Assembly: GCF_024213555.1 (NCBI RefSeq)
Contig: NZ_JANAVO010000001.1
Location: 1,984,001 to 2,048,000 of the forward strand
Direction of reading: 5' to 3'
Length of the DNA: 64,000 nucleotides
From: Allokutzneria sp. A3M-2-11 16
Lineage (GTDB): Bacteria; Actinomycetota; Actinomycetes; Mycobacteriales; Pseudonocardiaceae
The notes beneath the pieces were generated by a model, which was given only the letters and a program-made list of their open reading frames with translations, ran no database searches and was not told where the DNA came from. Within the stretch, counting starts at the first letter, position 1. The number at the start of each line of letters is the position of its first letter. Below are positions 33,112 to 42,231 of the stretch, piece after piece. The translations under genes and the position numbers were made by a program.

Positions 33112-34932
33112 ATGGTGCAGAACAACTGGGCGCTCGGCGGGGTCATCCTCGCGATGGCGCTCACCATCGGCGTCGGTGTCTACGGCGGTCGCCGGTCCAA
33201 GACCACGCCGGACTTCCTCGTCGCCTCCAGGACGATCAAACCGCACGCCAACGCGGCGGCCATCGCGGGCGAGTACCTGTCCGCGGCGTCGTTCCTCGGC
33301 GTCGCCGGGCTCGTGTTCACCAAGGGCGCCACCGGGCTCTGGTACCCCATCGGGTACGCGGGCGGGTACCTGATGCTGCTGCTGTTCGTCGCCGCCCCGC
33401 TGCGCCGCTCGGGTGCGTACACGGTGCCGGACTTCGCGGAGGCCCGGCTCGGCTCGGTCGGGCTGCGGAGGCTGTGCACGGCGGTCGTGGTGCTGCTCGG
33501 CTGGTGGTACCTGGTGCCGCAGTTCCAGGGCGCCGGGCTGACCCTGGCCACGTTCACCGGAGTGCCCCCGTGGCTGGGCGGGCTCGCGGTCGCGATCACC
33601 GTCACCATCAACGTGGTCGGCGGCGGCATGCGGGCGATCACCCTGGTCCAGGCGTTCCAGTACTACCTGAAGCTGTTCGCGCTGGCGTTCCCGGCGTTCC
33701 TGCTGTTCTTCGTCTTCCTCAACGACGACAGGGCCGAGTACCGGTCGCTGTCCGAGCCGCTGCCCCCCGCGTTCGCCCGCGAGACCACGATCGACGTGAA
33801 GACCGCGGTGCGGCTCCAGGTGTCGCAGGCGGTGTCGCTGCGGGCGAAGGGCACGATCGACGGGGCCCCGGTCGACGGCGGCGCGTTCTGGGCGACGGGC
33901 ACGGTCAAGTCGGTCGACAAGGGCACCAAGCTGATCTTCCCCGCCGGGGCCCCGGTCCCCTCGGTCACCACCGCCGCCGCCGACAACGCCAGCTGGCTGC
34001 GGCCGATGTCCGGCGGCTGGCCGCAGGCGATGGAGATCTGGTCGCTGATGTTCGCGACGTTCTTCGGCACGATGGGGCTGCCGCACGTCCTGGTCCGCTT
34101 CTACACCAACCCGGACGGCTCCTCCGCGCGCACGACCACGCTGTACGTGCTGGTCCTGGTCGGCGGCTTCTACCTGTTCTCGCTGATCTTCGCCGGGCTG
34201 TCCCGGTTGTACGTGCCGGAGCTGCTGGTCACCGGCCAGGACAACGCCGCGGTGCTGCTGTTGCCGACCGCGATGCTGAACAACTGGTTCGGCCAGCTGC
34301 TGGCGGCGCTGACCGCGGCCGGGGCGTTCGCGGCGTTCCTGTCCACCTCCTCCGGCCTGGTGGTCAGCGTGGCGGGCGTGCTCTCCACCGACGTGCTGCC
34401 CGGCCGGGTGCGGGACTTCCGGCTGGCCACGATCTTCGCCTCGACCGTGCCGATCGTGTGCGCGCTGCTGTTCCCCAACCTCGGCGCGGCGCAGGCGGTC
34501 GGCCTCGCGCTGTGCCTGGCCGCGTCCACCTTCTGCCCGCTGCTGATCCTGGGCATCTGGTACCGCCGGCTCACCCCGTTCGGCGCCACGATGGGCATCC
34601 TCACCGGCGGCGGCGTGGTGCTCGGCTCGACCGCCTACGTCCTGCTGACCACCTCGACCAGCGGCTGGGTCAACTCGCTGGTGGCGCAGCCCGGCATGAT
34701 CAGCGTGCCGCTCTCGTTCCTGGCGATGTGGTTCTTCAGCAAGCTCACGCCGAGGAGCGTGCCGAGGGACGTCGCCCAGGTGATGCTCCGGATGCACGCC
34801 CCCGATCGGCTGGGGTTCACCAAGGACCGCGATGTCCAGCGGTTCGGCAACCAGTCCCAGCCCCCGGTCGACGTCTCCAAGCGGACCTCGACGACGCTGA
34901 GCGGCTGGGCCAATCGGCGGCAGCGCAAGTAG
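33112..34932 (+). CDS. SSS-family monocarboxylate/sodium symporter 1 (ActP-like)
   Basis: 606 residues with about 13 membrane helices. ActP-type features include IAGEYLSAASFLGVAGL, NVVGGGMRAITLVQAFQYYL and MGLPHVLVRFYTNP. Relative to the second copy, a polar segment of about 90-100 residues (roughly 206-300, after LLFFVFLNDD) is inserted before the helix preceding MGLPHVL. It probably imports acetate, pyruvate or lactate with Na+ or H+. It sits in the operon of the LytTR regulator. Confidence 0.9.
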   Translation: MVQNNWALGGVILAMALTIGVGVYGGRRSKTTPDFLVASRTIKPHANAAAIAGEYLSAASFLGVAGLVFTKGATGLWYPIGYAGGYLMLLLFVAAPLRRSGAYTVPDFAEARLGSVGLRRLCTAVVVLLGWWYLVPQFQGAGLTLATFTGVPPWLGGLAVAITVTINVVGGGMRAITLVQAFQYYLKLFALAFPAFLLFFVFLNDDRAEYRSLSEPLPPAFARETTIDVKTAVRLQVSQAVSLRAKGTIDGAPVDGGAFWATGTVKSVDKGTKLIFPAGAPVPSVTTAAADNASWLRPMSGGWPQAMEIWSLMFATFFGTMGLPHVLVRFYTNPDGSSARTTTLYVLVLVGGFYLFSLIFAGLSRLYVPELLVTGQDNAAVLLLPTAMLNNWFGQLLAALTAAGAFAAFLSTSSGLVVSVAGVLSTDVLPGRVRDFRLATIFASTVPIVCALLFPNLGAAQAVGLALCLAASTFCPLLILGIWYRRLTPFGATMGILTGGGVVLGSTAYVLLTTSTSGWVNSLVAQPGMISVPLSFLAMWFFSKLTPRSVPRDVAQVMLRMHAPDRLGFTKDRDVQRFGNQSQPPVDVSKRTSTTLSGWANRRQRK

Positions 34933-35108
34933 AGCGCGTTCATGCTGTTCAGCGCGCCCATCGTGGTCCGTTCGGGCTAATCACGGCGTCATTCGGCGAT
35001 GGATCGATTCATCTGTCCCAACGATTGGGCACGTCCCGTTTATGGGTGACCTTGGTCTCGGCTACCGTCCCCCGGAACATGAACATCCCACCCGAACAGG
35101 GAGGTTCC

Positions 35109-35459
35109 GTGAGTTCCACCGAGCGGCCTGTGAGCGGCGGTGCGCCCGACCAGGAGGTCTGGGCCACCATGCAGGCCAGCCCCGAGTTCGGCGACCTGCG
35201 TCGCCGGCTGCGTCGGTTCGTCTTCCCGATGACCGTGCTGTTCCTGGGTTGGTACCTGCTCTACGTGATCCTGGCGGACTACGCGCACGGCTTCATGAGC
35301 ATCAAGGTGGTCGGCAACATCAACGTCGGCCTGGTGCTCGGCCTGCTCCAGTTCGTCTCCACGTTCCTGATCACCACGCTGTACGTGCGGCACGCGAACA
35401 AGAACCTCGACCCGCTGGCCGAGGACCTGCGGCGCAGGGTCGAGAAGGAGGACGCGTGA
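35109..35459 (+). CDS. DUF485 (YjcH-like) membrane protein, partner of symporter 2
   Basis: 116 residues from GTG 35109 with AGGGAGG just upstream (an ATG at 35079 lacks one). The DUF485 pattern is clear: ASPEFGDLRRRLRRFVFPM, two membrane helices, and YVRHANKNLDPLAEDLRRRV. It overlaps the symporter start as GTGA. The 176 bp before it probably hold its own promoter. Confidence 0.9.
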   Translation: MSSTERPVSGGAPDQEVWATMQASPEFGDLRRRLRRFVFPMTVLFLGWYLLYVILADYAHGFMSIKVVGNINVGLVLGLLQFVSTFLITTLYVRHANKNLDPLAEDLRRRVEKEDA

Positions 35460-37093
35460 ACCTGGCCCAGACTCAGACGGTGGCGGGCTCGCCGCTGCTG
35501 AACATCGGCATCTTCGCCGCGTTCGTGGTGATCACGCTGGTCGTGGTGTTCCGGGCGAGCAAGAACACGAAGTCCGCCGCCGACTACTACGCGGCGGGGC
35601 GCGCGTTCACCGGGCCGCAGAACGGCATCGCCATCGCCGGTGACTACCTCTCGGCGGCGTCGTTCCTCGGCATCGCGGGCGCCATCGCGATCAACGGCTA
35701 CGACGGCTTCATGTACTCCATCGGCTTCCTGGTGGCCTGGCTGGTGGCCCTGCTGCTGGTCGCGGAGCTGCTGCGGAACACCGGCAAGTACACGATGGCC
35801 GACGTGCTCAGCTTCCGGATGCGCCAGCGCCCGGTGCGCACCGCCGCGGCGATCTCCACCCTCGCGGTGTCCTTCTTCTACCTGCTCGCGCAGATGGCGG
35901 GGGCGGGCGGCCTGATCGCGCTGCTGCTCGGCGTCACCGACAGCTGGGCGCAGGCGGGCGTGATCGCGATCGTGGGCGTTCTGATGATCGTCTACGTGCT
36001 GATCGGCGGGATGAAGGGCACCACGTGGGTGCAGATCATCAAGGCGGTCCTGCTGATCACCGGCGCGGCCGTGATGACGCTGTGGGTGCTCGCGCAGTAC
36101 GGGGTGAACCTGTCCTCGCTGCTGGGCGCCGCGGTGGAGAACAGCCCGAAGGTGGGGGAGAAGCTGCTCAACCCGGGCCTGCAGTACGGCAAGACCGGGC
36201 TGACCCAGCTGGACTTCCTCTCGCTCGGCCTCGCGCTGGTGCTCGGCACCGCGGGCCTGCCGCACATCCTGATGCGCTTCTACACCGTGCCCACGGCCAA
36301 GGAGGCCCGCCGCTCGGTGGTCTGGGCGATCTGGCTGATCGGCATCTTCTACCTGTTCACCCTGGTCCTCGGCTACGGCGCGGCGGCCCTCGTCGGCCCC
36401 GACAAGATCCTGGCCGCGCCGGGCAAGGCGAACTCGGCCGCACCGCTGCTGGCCTTCGAGCTGGGCGGAACGCTGCTGCTCGGCCTGATCGCCGCGGTCG
36501 CCTTCGCCACGATCCTCGCGGTCGTCGCGGGCCTGACGATCACGGCGGCGGCCTCCTTCGCGCACGACATCTACGCCAACGTGATCAAGAAGGGCGAGGT
36601 CGAGGACAAGGACGCCGAGGTCAGGGTCGCCCGGAGGACCGCGGTGGTCATCGGCATCCTGTCCATCCTCGGCGGCATCCTGGCCAACGGGCAGAACATC
36701 GCCTTCCTGGTCGCGCTGGCCTTCGCGGTCGCGGCCTCGGCCAACCTGCCGACGATCCTGTACTCGCTGTTCTGGAAGCGCTTCAACACCAGCGGCGCGC
36801 TGTGGAGCATCTACGGCGGTCTGACGATCACCGTGGTGCTGATCGTGTTCTCGCCGGTGGTCTCCGGCAAGCCGGTCAACCCGGCCACCGGCAAGAGCGA
36901 CTCGATGCTCAACGGCGTCGACTTCCACTGGTTCCCGCTGGACAACCCCGGCCTGGTCTCGATCCCGCTGTCCTTCCTGCTCGGCTACCTCGGCACGGTG
37001 CTGAGCAAGGAGAAGGCGAACGAGGCCAAGTACGCGGAGATGGAGGTGCGCGCGCTGACCGGAGCGGGCGCCGAGAAGGCCATCGACCACTGA
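35456..37093 (+). CDS. SSS-family monocarboxylate/sodium symporter 2 (ActP-like)
   Basis: 545 residues, about 13 helices, GTG start overlapping the DUF485 stop. Family motifs: YYAAGRAFTGPQNGIAIAGD, YLSAASFLGIAGAIAINGYD, GLPHILMRFYTVP. It lacks the large insertion of symporter 1, so it is the standard ActP/MctC form and the likely main acetate/pyruvate/propionate importer. A strong terminator follows. Confidence 0.93.
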   Translation: MNLAQTQTVAGSPLLNIGIFAAFVVITLVVVFRASKNTKSAADYYAAGRAFTGPQNGIAIAGDYLSAASFLGIAGAIAINGYDGFMYSIGFLVAWLVALLLVAELLRNTGKYTMADVLSFRMRQRPVRTAAAISTLAVSFFYLLAQMAGAGGLIALLLGVTDSWAQAGVIAIVGVLMIVYVLIGGMKGTTWVQIIKAVLLITGAAVMTLWVLAQYGVNLSSLLGAAVENSPKVGEKLLNPGLQYGKTGLTQLDFLSLGLALVLGTAGLPHILMRFYTVPTAKEARRSVVWAIWLIGIFYLFTLVLGYGAAALVGPDKILAAPGKANSAAPLLAFELGGTLLLGLIAAVAFATILAVVAGLTITAAASFAHDIYANVIKKGEVEDKDAEVRVARRTAVVIGILSILGGILANGQNIAFLVALAFAVAASANLPTILYSLFWKRFNTSGALWSIYGGLTITVVLIVFSPVVSGKPVNPATGKSDSMLNGVDFHWFPLDNPGLVSIPLSFLLGYLGTVLSKEKANEAKYAEMEVRALTGAGAEKAIDH

Positions 37094-37110
37094 GTTCGGC
37101 TCAACGGCAG

Positions 37111-37140
37111 CGGCCCCGCCAGCACTCGCTGGCGGGGCCG
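37111..37140 (+). terminator. Terminator after symporter 2
   Basis: A perfect 13-bp stem, CGGCCCCGCCAGC/GCTGGCGGGGCCG, with an ACTC loop, 17 nt after the stop. There is no T-run, as is common in high-GC bacteria. Confidence 0.8.
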
Positions 37141-37211
37141 TCCTCGCGTTGTGCAACCTCGTGCGCGCCCACCGCGTATTACCCCGTGAGGGACGTCGGA
37201 GGAGGAGCGGG

Positions 37212-37739
37212 TTGACGCGGCGCGACGACGAGTTCGCCGAGTACTTCTCGGCGAGGTTCGACTTCGCCAGACGCATCGCGTTCGCGCTGTGCGGTAACTG
37301 GAACGAGGCCGAGGAGCTGGCCCAGAACGCCTTCGTCAAGATCTACGCGCACTGGCGCCGGGTTCGGTCCGAGACAGCCGACGCCTACCTGCGAACCGTG
37401 CTGACCAGGACCTTCCTCGACACCAAGCGGAGGGGCCGGGCGCGCGAAGAGCCCACCGAGTCACCACCGGACCGCCCGGTGGTCCAGGACACCGGCGCGA
37501 TCGAGGACCGGCCCGCGCTGCTCGCCGCGTTGCAGAAGGTGCCGCCACGCCAACGTGCGGTCATCGTGCTCCGATTCATCCAGGATCTGTCCGTTGAGCA
37601 GGTTGCGGACGTGCTCGGCTGTACGACGGGCACCGTCAAGAGCCAGACATCACGAGGGCTGCAAGCCCTTCGCCAGGCGTACGGTCCCGGCGACGGAAAC
37701 ACACCTGCGTTGCACCCGGCGACGCGGGCGGGCTGCTGA
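37212..37739 (+). CDS. ECF sigma factor (SigE/SigM-like small type)
   Basis: 175 residues from TTG 37212, chosen because GGAGGAG lies just upstream and homology starts at DDEFAEYFSARFDFARRIA; the start is provisional. Region 2 has AEELAQNAFVKIYAHW and region 4 has VPPRQRAVIVLRFIQDLSVE and GTVKSQTSRGLQALR. It directs RNA polymerase to a small regulon, perhaps under the adjacent membrane protein. Stop to next ATG is 13 nt. Confidence 0.9.
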   Translation: MTRRDDEFAEYFSARFDFARRIAFALCGNWNEAEELAQNAFVKIYAHWRRVRSETADAYLRTVLTRTFLDTKRRGRAREEPTESPPDRPVVQDTGAIEDRPALLAALQKVPPRQRAVIVLRFIQDLSVEQVADVLGCTTGTVKSQTSRGLQALRQAYGPGDGNTPALHPATRAGC

Positions 37740-37752
37740 GGAGGTGATCGAC

Positions 37753-38616
37753 ATGTGGGATGACGAACAGGACCTGCGTGCGGCGCTGCAGCGCGTCGTG
37801 GACGTGGACGTACCGCCGCCGGGCACCACCCGGGTGGAGGACGTGATCCGCAGGGGCCGCAGGCGCGTGCTGATCACCAGGATCGGCACGGTCGCCGGAG
37901 CGATCGTCGCGGTGGTCGGCATCGGCGTCGGCGCGTCGGCGCTGGGCAACCTCGGCGTCGGCGCGGACCGGCTGCCCCCCGCGGGCCCGGCCGTCAGCAC
38001 CCCGCCGGTGCCGCTGCCCGAGTCGCCGCGCCCGGGCTGGGTGACGCACGAGCCGACCTACGTGCCCGCTCCGCCTTCCCCGGAAGAGCCCGGGGTGCGC
38101 GGCCCCGGCATGTGCGCGCCGATCACCCTGCCCCCGGCGAGCGGGCGCGAGGTGCTGCCGGAGGAGAAGTACCTCCCGGTGCTGCTCGACGAGCTCGCCA
38201 AGCACTACCCGGGCGATGCGGTGCACATCCAGAACAAGACGTGGGTCAACGTCAACCGCGGTCTCGCCGACGTCGCCGTGTACAGCAAGGACAAGCAGGT
38301 CCAGCGCACCTTCTCGATGATGGCGGGGCGGTACGGCGGACCACTGGAACAGGCCGCCGAGTACTACGCGTCGGTCAACTCAGGCGGCTGCGCGCAGAAG
38401 ATGCACTGGCTGAACCTGCCCGGCGGCGCGATCCTCCAGGCCACCCCGGACGGCATCCGCGCGTTCACCCGGTCCGGCCGGTGGTACCAGATCACCGGCT
38501 ACGAGGTGCCGCTCGCCTACCGGGGCGGCCCGAAGGACGACGGCAAGTCCGGCCCGGCGGCGCTGCCGGAGAACGTCATCGTCGACCTCCTCACCAGGCT
38601 CGCGGCCCTCGGATAG
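37753..38616 (+). CDS. Membrane-anchored partner of the ECF sigma factor
   Basis: 287 residues from ATG 37753 (GGAGG 8 nt upstream). A ~45-residue cytoplasmic start (MWDDEQDLRAALQRVV, then RRGRRR) precedes one membrane helix (IGTVAGAIVAVVGIGVGAS), a Pro-rich linker and an external domain of ~170 residues. The layout (short cytoplasmic segment, basic patch, helix) matches the two proteins at 43320 and 44595. No ZAS-type zinc motif is present, so calling it an anti-sigma factor is inference from context. Confidence 0.65.
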   Translation: MWDDEQDLRAALQRVVDVDVPPPGTTRVEDVIRRGRRRVLITRIGTVAGAIVAVVGIGVGASALGNLGVGADRLPPAGPAVSTPPVPLPESPRPGWVTHEPTYVPAPPSPEEPGVRGPGMCAPITLPPASGREVLPEEKYLPVLLDELAKHYPGDAVHIQNKTWVNVNRGLADVAVYSKDKQVQRTFSMMAGRYGGPLEQAAEYYASVNSGGCAQKMHWLNLPGGAILQATPDGIRAFTRSGRWYQITGYEVPLAYRGGPKDDGKSGPAALPENVIVDLLTRLAALG

Positions 38617-38671
38617 GCGGTTCACCGCGGTTCACTGCGGCGATACGCGGGGGCATGGCAGCATCTCCGGT

Positions 38672-39007
38672 GTGAACCCCATGCAGGTGCCCACCGTGGA
38701 CGTCACCGAGCTCGGCGCGGACGTGAAGCTGCTCGACGTCCGGGAGCACGACGAGTGGAACGCGGGCCACGCCCCCGGCGCGCTGCACATCCCGCTCGGC
38801 GAGCTGGCCGAGCGCCTGGCCGAGCTGCCGGAGGACGGCGAACTGCACGTGGTGTGCCGCATGGGTGGCCGGTCCGCGCGGGCCGTCGCCTTCCTCAACC
38901 AGAACGGCTGGGACGCGATCAACGTGGCCGGTGGGATGCAGAGCTGGCAGGCGGTGGGCAAACCGCTCGTCGCGGCCGACGCCGGCACCGAACCCGAGGT
39001 GATCTGA
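38672..39007 (+). CDS. Single-domain rhodanese
   Basis: 111 residues. Rhodanese motifs: KLLDVREHDEWNAGHAPGA, the active-site Cys in VVCRMGGRSARA, and NVAGGMQSWQ. Such proteins transfer sulfane sulfur, for example to cyanide or biosynthetic partners. The next gene starts 6 nt later. Confidence 0.93.
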   Translation: MNPMQVPTVDVTELGADVKLLDVREHDEWNAGHAPGALHIPLGELAERLAELPEDGELHVVCRMGGRSARAVAFLNQNGWDAINVAGGMQSWQAVGKPLVAADAGTEPEVI

Positions 39008-39012
39008 GCACC

Positions 39013-39912
39013 ATGCGGCCGGGCCGTCCGATGGCGGTGGACTGGGTGGCCAGTCCACCCGTTCCCGTGCGCCCGTACCGGCAGCGCCGCCAGCGGCAGC
39101 CCCGCTACACCGGGCCGCCGTCCTACCCGGCGCCGCCGAGGTGGGGCCTTCCCGCGCTGCCGTGGCGCTGGCAGATGTCCGTCCCCGGGACCGTGCCGCG
39201 GGTCAGCCCCGCCGAGCGGATGCGCGTGCTCTCCGGAACCGCGATCACGCTGCTGTGGGTGACCGCCTTCGCGTGCGGCCTCGCCGCCGTCGCCGAGCTG
39301 TGGCGTTACGTGATGCTGCTGATCAGCCGCTCCGCCGTGCTGTCCTACGGCTGGCTCAAGGCCTCCGACGCCCTGGTGATCACGGCGGGCGTGCTCGCGC
39401 CGGTCACCGCGCTCGTCGCGGGCACCGCCGCCGTGCTGTGGCTGCTGCGCGCGAGGCAGGCGGCGACGGTGGCGACCGACCGGGCCCCGGCGCGGCCGGA
39501 CTGGCAGGTGCTGCTCGGCCTGCTCCCCGGGCCCAACCTGAGCGTTCTCGGCTCCACGCTGACCGAGCTCGAACACGCCGCGGCCGGTGAGCCCGCGGAC
39601 CGCAGGCCGTACCCGTCGAAGCTGCTGCGGATCTGGTGGGTCACCTGGGTGGCCGGTCTGGTGCTCGGCGCGGTCACGCTGCTCTGGGGCCTGCGCTCCG
39701 GTGTCCAGGCCCAGGCGGACGGTGTGGTGCTGCGCATCCTCACCGACTCCGTCGCGGTGGCCGTCGCCGTGCTCAGCCTGAGGGTGATCGCGAGCATCAC
39801 CGCGCTCCTCTCACCGCTGGAGAACGCCGCGGCGCACCGCATGCTCGTGGTCCGCGTCGACGGCGCGCCCACCCCCGAGCGCCGCCCCCGCGCCGCGACC
39901 CACCGCCGCTGA
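39013..39912 (+). CDS. DUF4328-like membrane protein
   Basis: 299 residues with a Pro/Arg-rich N-terminal tail and five or six membrane helices (ITLLWVTAFACGLAAVAEL, ITAGVLAPVTALVAGTAAV, WVTWVAGLVLGAVTLLWGL, and two near the end). The topology and the Arg-Trp-rich loops resemble DUF4328 proteins of actinobacteria, function unknown. It ends where the second copy of the intergenic inverted repeat begins. Confidence 0.6.
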   Translation: MRPGRPMAVDWVASPPVPVRPYRQRRQRQPRYTGPPSYPAPPRWGLPALPWRWQMSVPGTVPRVSPAERMRVLSGTAITLLWVTAFACGLAAVAELWRYVMLLISRSAVLSYGWLKASDALVITAGVLAPVTALVAGTAAVLWLLRARQAATVATDRAPARPDWQVLLGLLPGPNLSVLGSTLTELEHAAAGEPADRRPYPSKLLRIWWVTWVAGLVLGAVTLLWGLRSGVQAQADGVVLRILTDSVAVAVAVLSLRVIASITALLSPLENAAAHRMLVVRVDGAPTPERRPRAATHRR

Positions 39913-40053
39913 CTCCCAGCCGGGTTCGCCGGTCTTCAAGTACGCCCTACCCCCACCCCAGACGTCTTTAACCGCACCCAACCTCCCGCGCGCGGCCGCA
40001 GGTTGGGTGCGGTTAAAGACCGCTGGGGGTGGGGTTCGTAGGACTTGAAGACT
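39912..40053. repeat. Nested intergenic inverted repeat, copy 2
   Basis: Outer arms GTCTTCAAGT (39932-39941) / ACTTGAAGAC (40043-40052) enclose an inner stem 39956-39984 with 40000-40028 (29 nt, 2 mismatches, 15-nt loop). The termini match copy 1 (ACTCCCAGC start; GTTAAAGACCGCTGGGG and ten more identical bases), while the inner stem sequence differs but stays complementary. Again located between convergent genes, here the DUF4328-like and P450 genes. Confidence 0.8.
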
Positions 40054-40070
40054 GCGTAACTACCGGGGGG

Positions 40071-41303
40071 TCAGGTGGTGACGGGGAGGGCGCGGAGGCC
40101 GCGGATGACGAACTCGGCGCGGCGGAGGGGTTCGCCCGCCAGCTCCAGGTCGGGCAGGCGGGTGGTGAGGGCTTCCAGGGCGGCGACGATCTCGATCCGG
40201 GCCAGCGGGGCGCCGAGGCAGTAGTGGATGCCCATGCCGAAGCCCAGGTGCGGGTTGGGCGATCGGCCGATGTCGAGGCGGTCCGGTTCGGCGAAGACCA
40301 GCGGGTCCCTGGCGGCGGCGCCGAGCAGCGCGGCGATCTTCTCGCCCGGTCGCAGCACGTGCCCGGCGACCTCGACCTCCTCGATGGCGGTCCGCTCGAA
40401 CAGCTGCAGCGGCGAGTCGAAGCGGATCAGCTCCTCGGCGGCGGTGTCCAGCAACCCGGGATCGGCGACCAGGCGGTCCCACTGGTCGCGGTGCCGCATC
40501 AGTGCGAGCACGCCGTTGCCGACCACGTTCACGGTCGCCTCGTGCCCCGCCATCAACAGCAGCACCGCGGTGGCGACGAGCTCGTCCTCGGTCAGCCGCG
40601 CGCCGTCGGAGTCGGTCACCGCGACGAGGTCGCTGACCAGGTCGTCCCCGGCACGGCGGCGGCGCAGCGCGATCAGCTCGCGGAGGTAGGCGACGAACTC
40701 GGCCGCGGCGTGCTCGGCGATATCGCGCTGATCGTCGGGCAGGCCGTACTCGTACATCTTCACGATCGAGTTCGACCAGGGCTGGAGCAGCCCGCGGTCG
40801 GCGTCGGGCACCCCGAGCAGCTCGGCGATCACCTGGATCGGCAGCGGCGCGGCCACGTGCGCGAGCAGGTCACCGGCGCCATCGGCGGAGATGCTCCCCG
40901 CCAGGTCCGCGACCAGGTCGTCGGCCAGCCGCCGGACCCACGGCCGGAGCCGTTCCACGTGCCCGCGGCCGAACGCGGCGGAGATCAGCTTGCGCAGCCT
41001 GCCGTGCGTCGGCGGCTCGTTCTCCAGCAGGGAGTTCCGGTGCAGCAGGTTGAACGCGGTGAACCGGTCCGCTGGCAGCGCGTCCGCCCAGATCCGGCCG
41101 AGGGAACGGTGCCGCAGCACCGCGGAGCAGGCCGCGTGCGAGACCGCGACCGTCATGCCGAGTCCGCCGTGCCAGTGCAGCTCACCGCGAGCGCGAAGAT
41201 CCGCGAACGCCGGGTACGGGTTGAGGATGAACCGCTCCTCCCTCGGGTCGAAGGGCGGTTCACTCGATCCGGTCGACCAGTCGCGTGAGTAGGCCTGGCT
41301 CAT
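40071..41303 (-). CDS. Cytochrome P450
   Basis: 410 residues from ATG 41303. P450 landmarks: I-helix LLMAGHEATVNVVGNG, the ExxR in EELIRFDSP, and the heme loop FGMGIHYCLGAPLAR with the axial Cys. AGHEAT places it with actinobacterial oxidative P450s that hydroxylate macrolides, steroids or terpenes; the substrate is unknown and no ferredoxin is adjacent. A TTACC-GAC-GGTAA palindrome abuts the start codon, suggesting repressor control. Confidence 0.93.
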   Translation of the reverse strand: MSQAYSRDWSTGSSEPPFDPREERFILNPYPAFADLRARGELHWHGGLGMTVAVSHAACSAVLRHRSLGRIWADALPADRFTAFNLLHRNSLLENEPPTHGRLRKLISAAFGRGHVERLRPWVRRLADDLVADLAGSISADGAGDLLAHVAAPLPIQVIAELLGVPDADRGLLQPWSNSIVKMYEYGLPDDQRDIAEHAAAEFVAYLRELIALRRRRAGDDLVSDLVAVTDSDGARLTEDELVATAVLLLMAGHEATVNVVGNGVLALMRHRDQWDRLVADPGLLDTAAEELIRFDSPLQLFERTAIEEVEVAGHVLRPGEKIAALLGAAARDPLVFAEPDRLDIGRSPNPHLGFGMGIHYCLGAPLARIEIVAALEALTTRLPDLELAGEPLRRAEFVIRGLRALPVTT

Positions 41304-41305
41304 GA

Positions 41306-41318
41306 TTACCGACGGTAA
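41306..41318. promoter_or_regulatory. Palindromic operator TTACC-GAC-GGTAA
   Basis: A perfect 5-3-5 palindrome 3 bp upstream of the P450 start. The same sequence except its central base (A against T) occurs at 45974-45986, upstream of the ferritin gene. The shape is typical of TetR-family sites. Confidence 0.5.
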
Positions 41319-41440
41319 GACGCAAAGGTTGCGATAGTCCAACGGTGCGGTACCTATGGGTGAGCGCCCTCACCCCGCTCGCCGTTTCCCCTGCTGCCGA
41401 CCGCCTCGCGACCGCTCGGAGCACTGGCACCATCGACCGT

Positions 41441-42211
41441 GTGCACCTCGAAGTCGTAGCCCACAGGGGAGCGTCAGCCCACCGCGCCGAGCACACCCTC
41501 GCCGCGTACGAACTGGCCATCGCGGACGGCGCGGACGGGCTGGAGTGCGATGTCCGGCTGACCAAGGACGGGCACCTGGTCTGCGTGCACGACCGCCTGC
41601 TGGACCGCACGTCGGACGGCACCGGCCCGGTCAGCGCGCGCACCCTCGACGAACTGGCCGAGCTGGACTTCGCGAGCTGGTCCGGGGCGGAGCCGGAGAT
41701 CGGCGTGCTGAGCCTGGACGCGTTGCTCGCCCTGCTCGCCGACCACGACCGGCCGGTGCGGCTGTTCGTCGAGACCAAGCACCCGATCCGCTACGGCGGG
41801 CAGGTGGAGCGCGAGCTGGTCCGGCTGCTGGGCCGCTACGGCAAGGCGAGCCCGCTCAGCCTCGACACCGCCGGGGTGGTGGTGATGTCGTTCTCCTCGG
41901 CGGCGATGCGCCGGGTGAAGCGGTTGGCGCCCGCGGTGCCGACGGTGCTGCTGACCGCGGGCCCGCCGAGGAAGCTGCCGCCGTGGGCGGACATCCTCGG
42001 CCCCGGTATCCGCAAGCTGCGCGCCGATCCCGGCTTCGTCGCGCGGGCCGCCGCGCGGGGCCGCCCGACCTACTGCTGGACGGTGAACGAACCCGAGGAC
42101 GTGCGGCTGTGCGCCGAGCTCGGGGTTCGGTACCTGGCCACGGATTCGCCCTCGACCACCCGGTCGCTCCTGGCCGGGCCGGGGTCGACTACGGTCGCGA
42201 AACCGAAGTGA
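41441..42211 (+). CDS. Glycerophosphodiester phosphodiesterase (GDPD) family
   Basis: 256 residues from GTG 41441; homology begins VHLEVVAHRGASAHR, whereas the longer start adds low-complexity residues. Catalytic motifs AHRGA, GADGLECDVRLTKDG and VVCVHD-like VCVHDRLLDR are in order; the late WTVNEPEDV strand is also typical. Cytoplasmic. It releases glycerol-3-phosphate from glycerophosphodiesters. Confidence 0.92.
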   Translation: MHLEVVAHRGASAHRAEHTLAAYELAIADGADGLECDVRLTKDGHLVCVHDRLLDRTSDGTGPVSARTLDELAELDFASWSGAEPEIGVLSLDALLALLADHDRPVRLFVETKHPIRYGGQVERELVRLLGRYGKASPLSLDTAGVVVMSFSSAAMRRVKRLAPAVPTVLLTAGPPRKLPPWADILGPGIRKLRADPGFVARAAARGRPTYCWTVNEPEDVRLCAELGVRYLATDSPSTTRSLLAGPGSTTVAKPK

Positions 42212-42231
42212 GTCGAGGTCGAGGAGGACCG

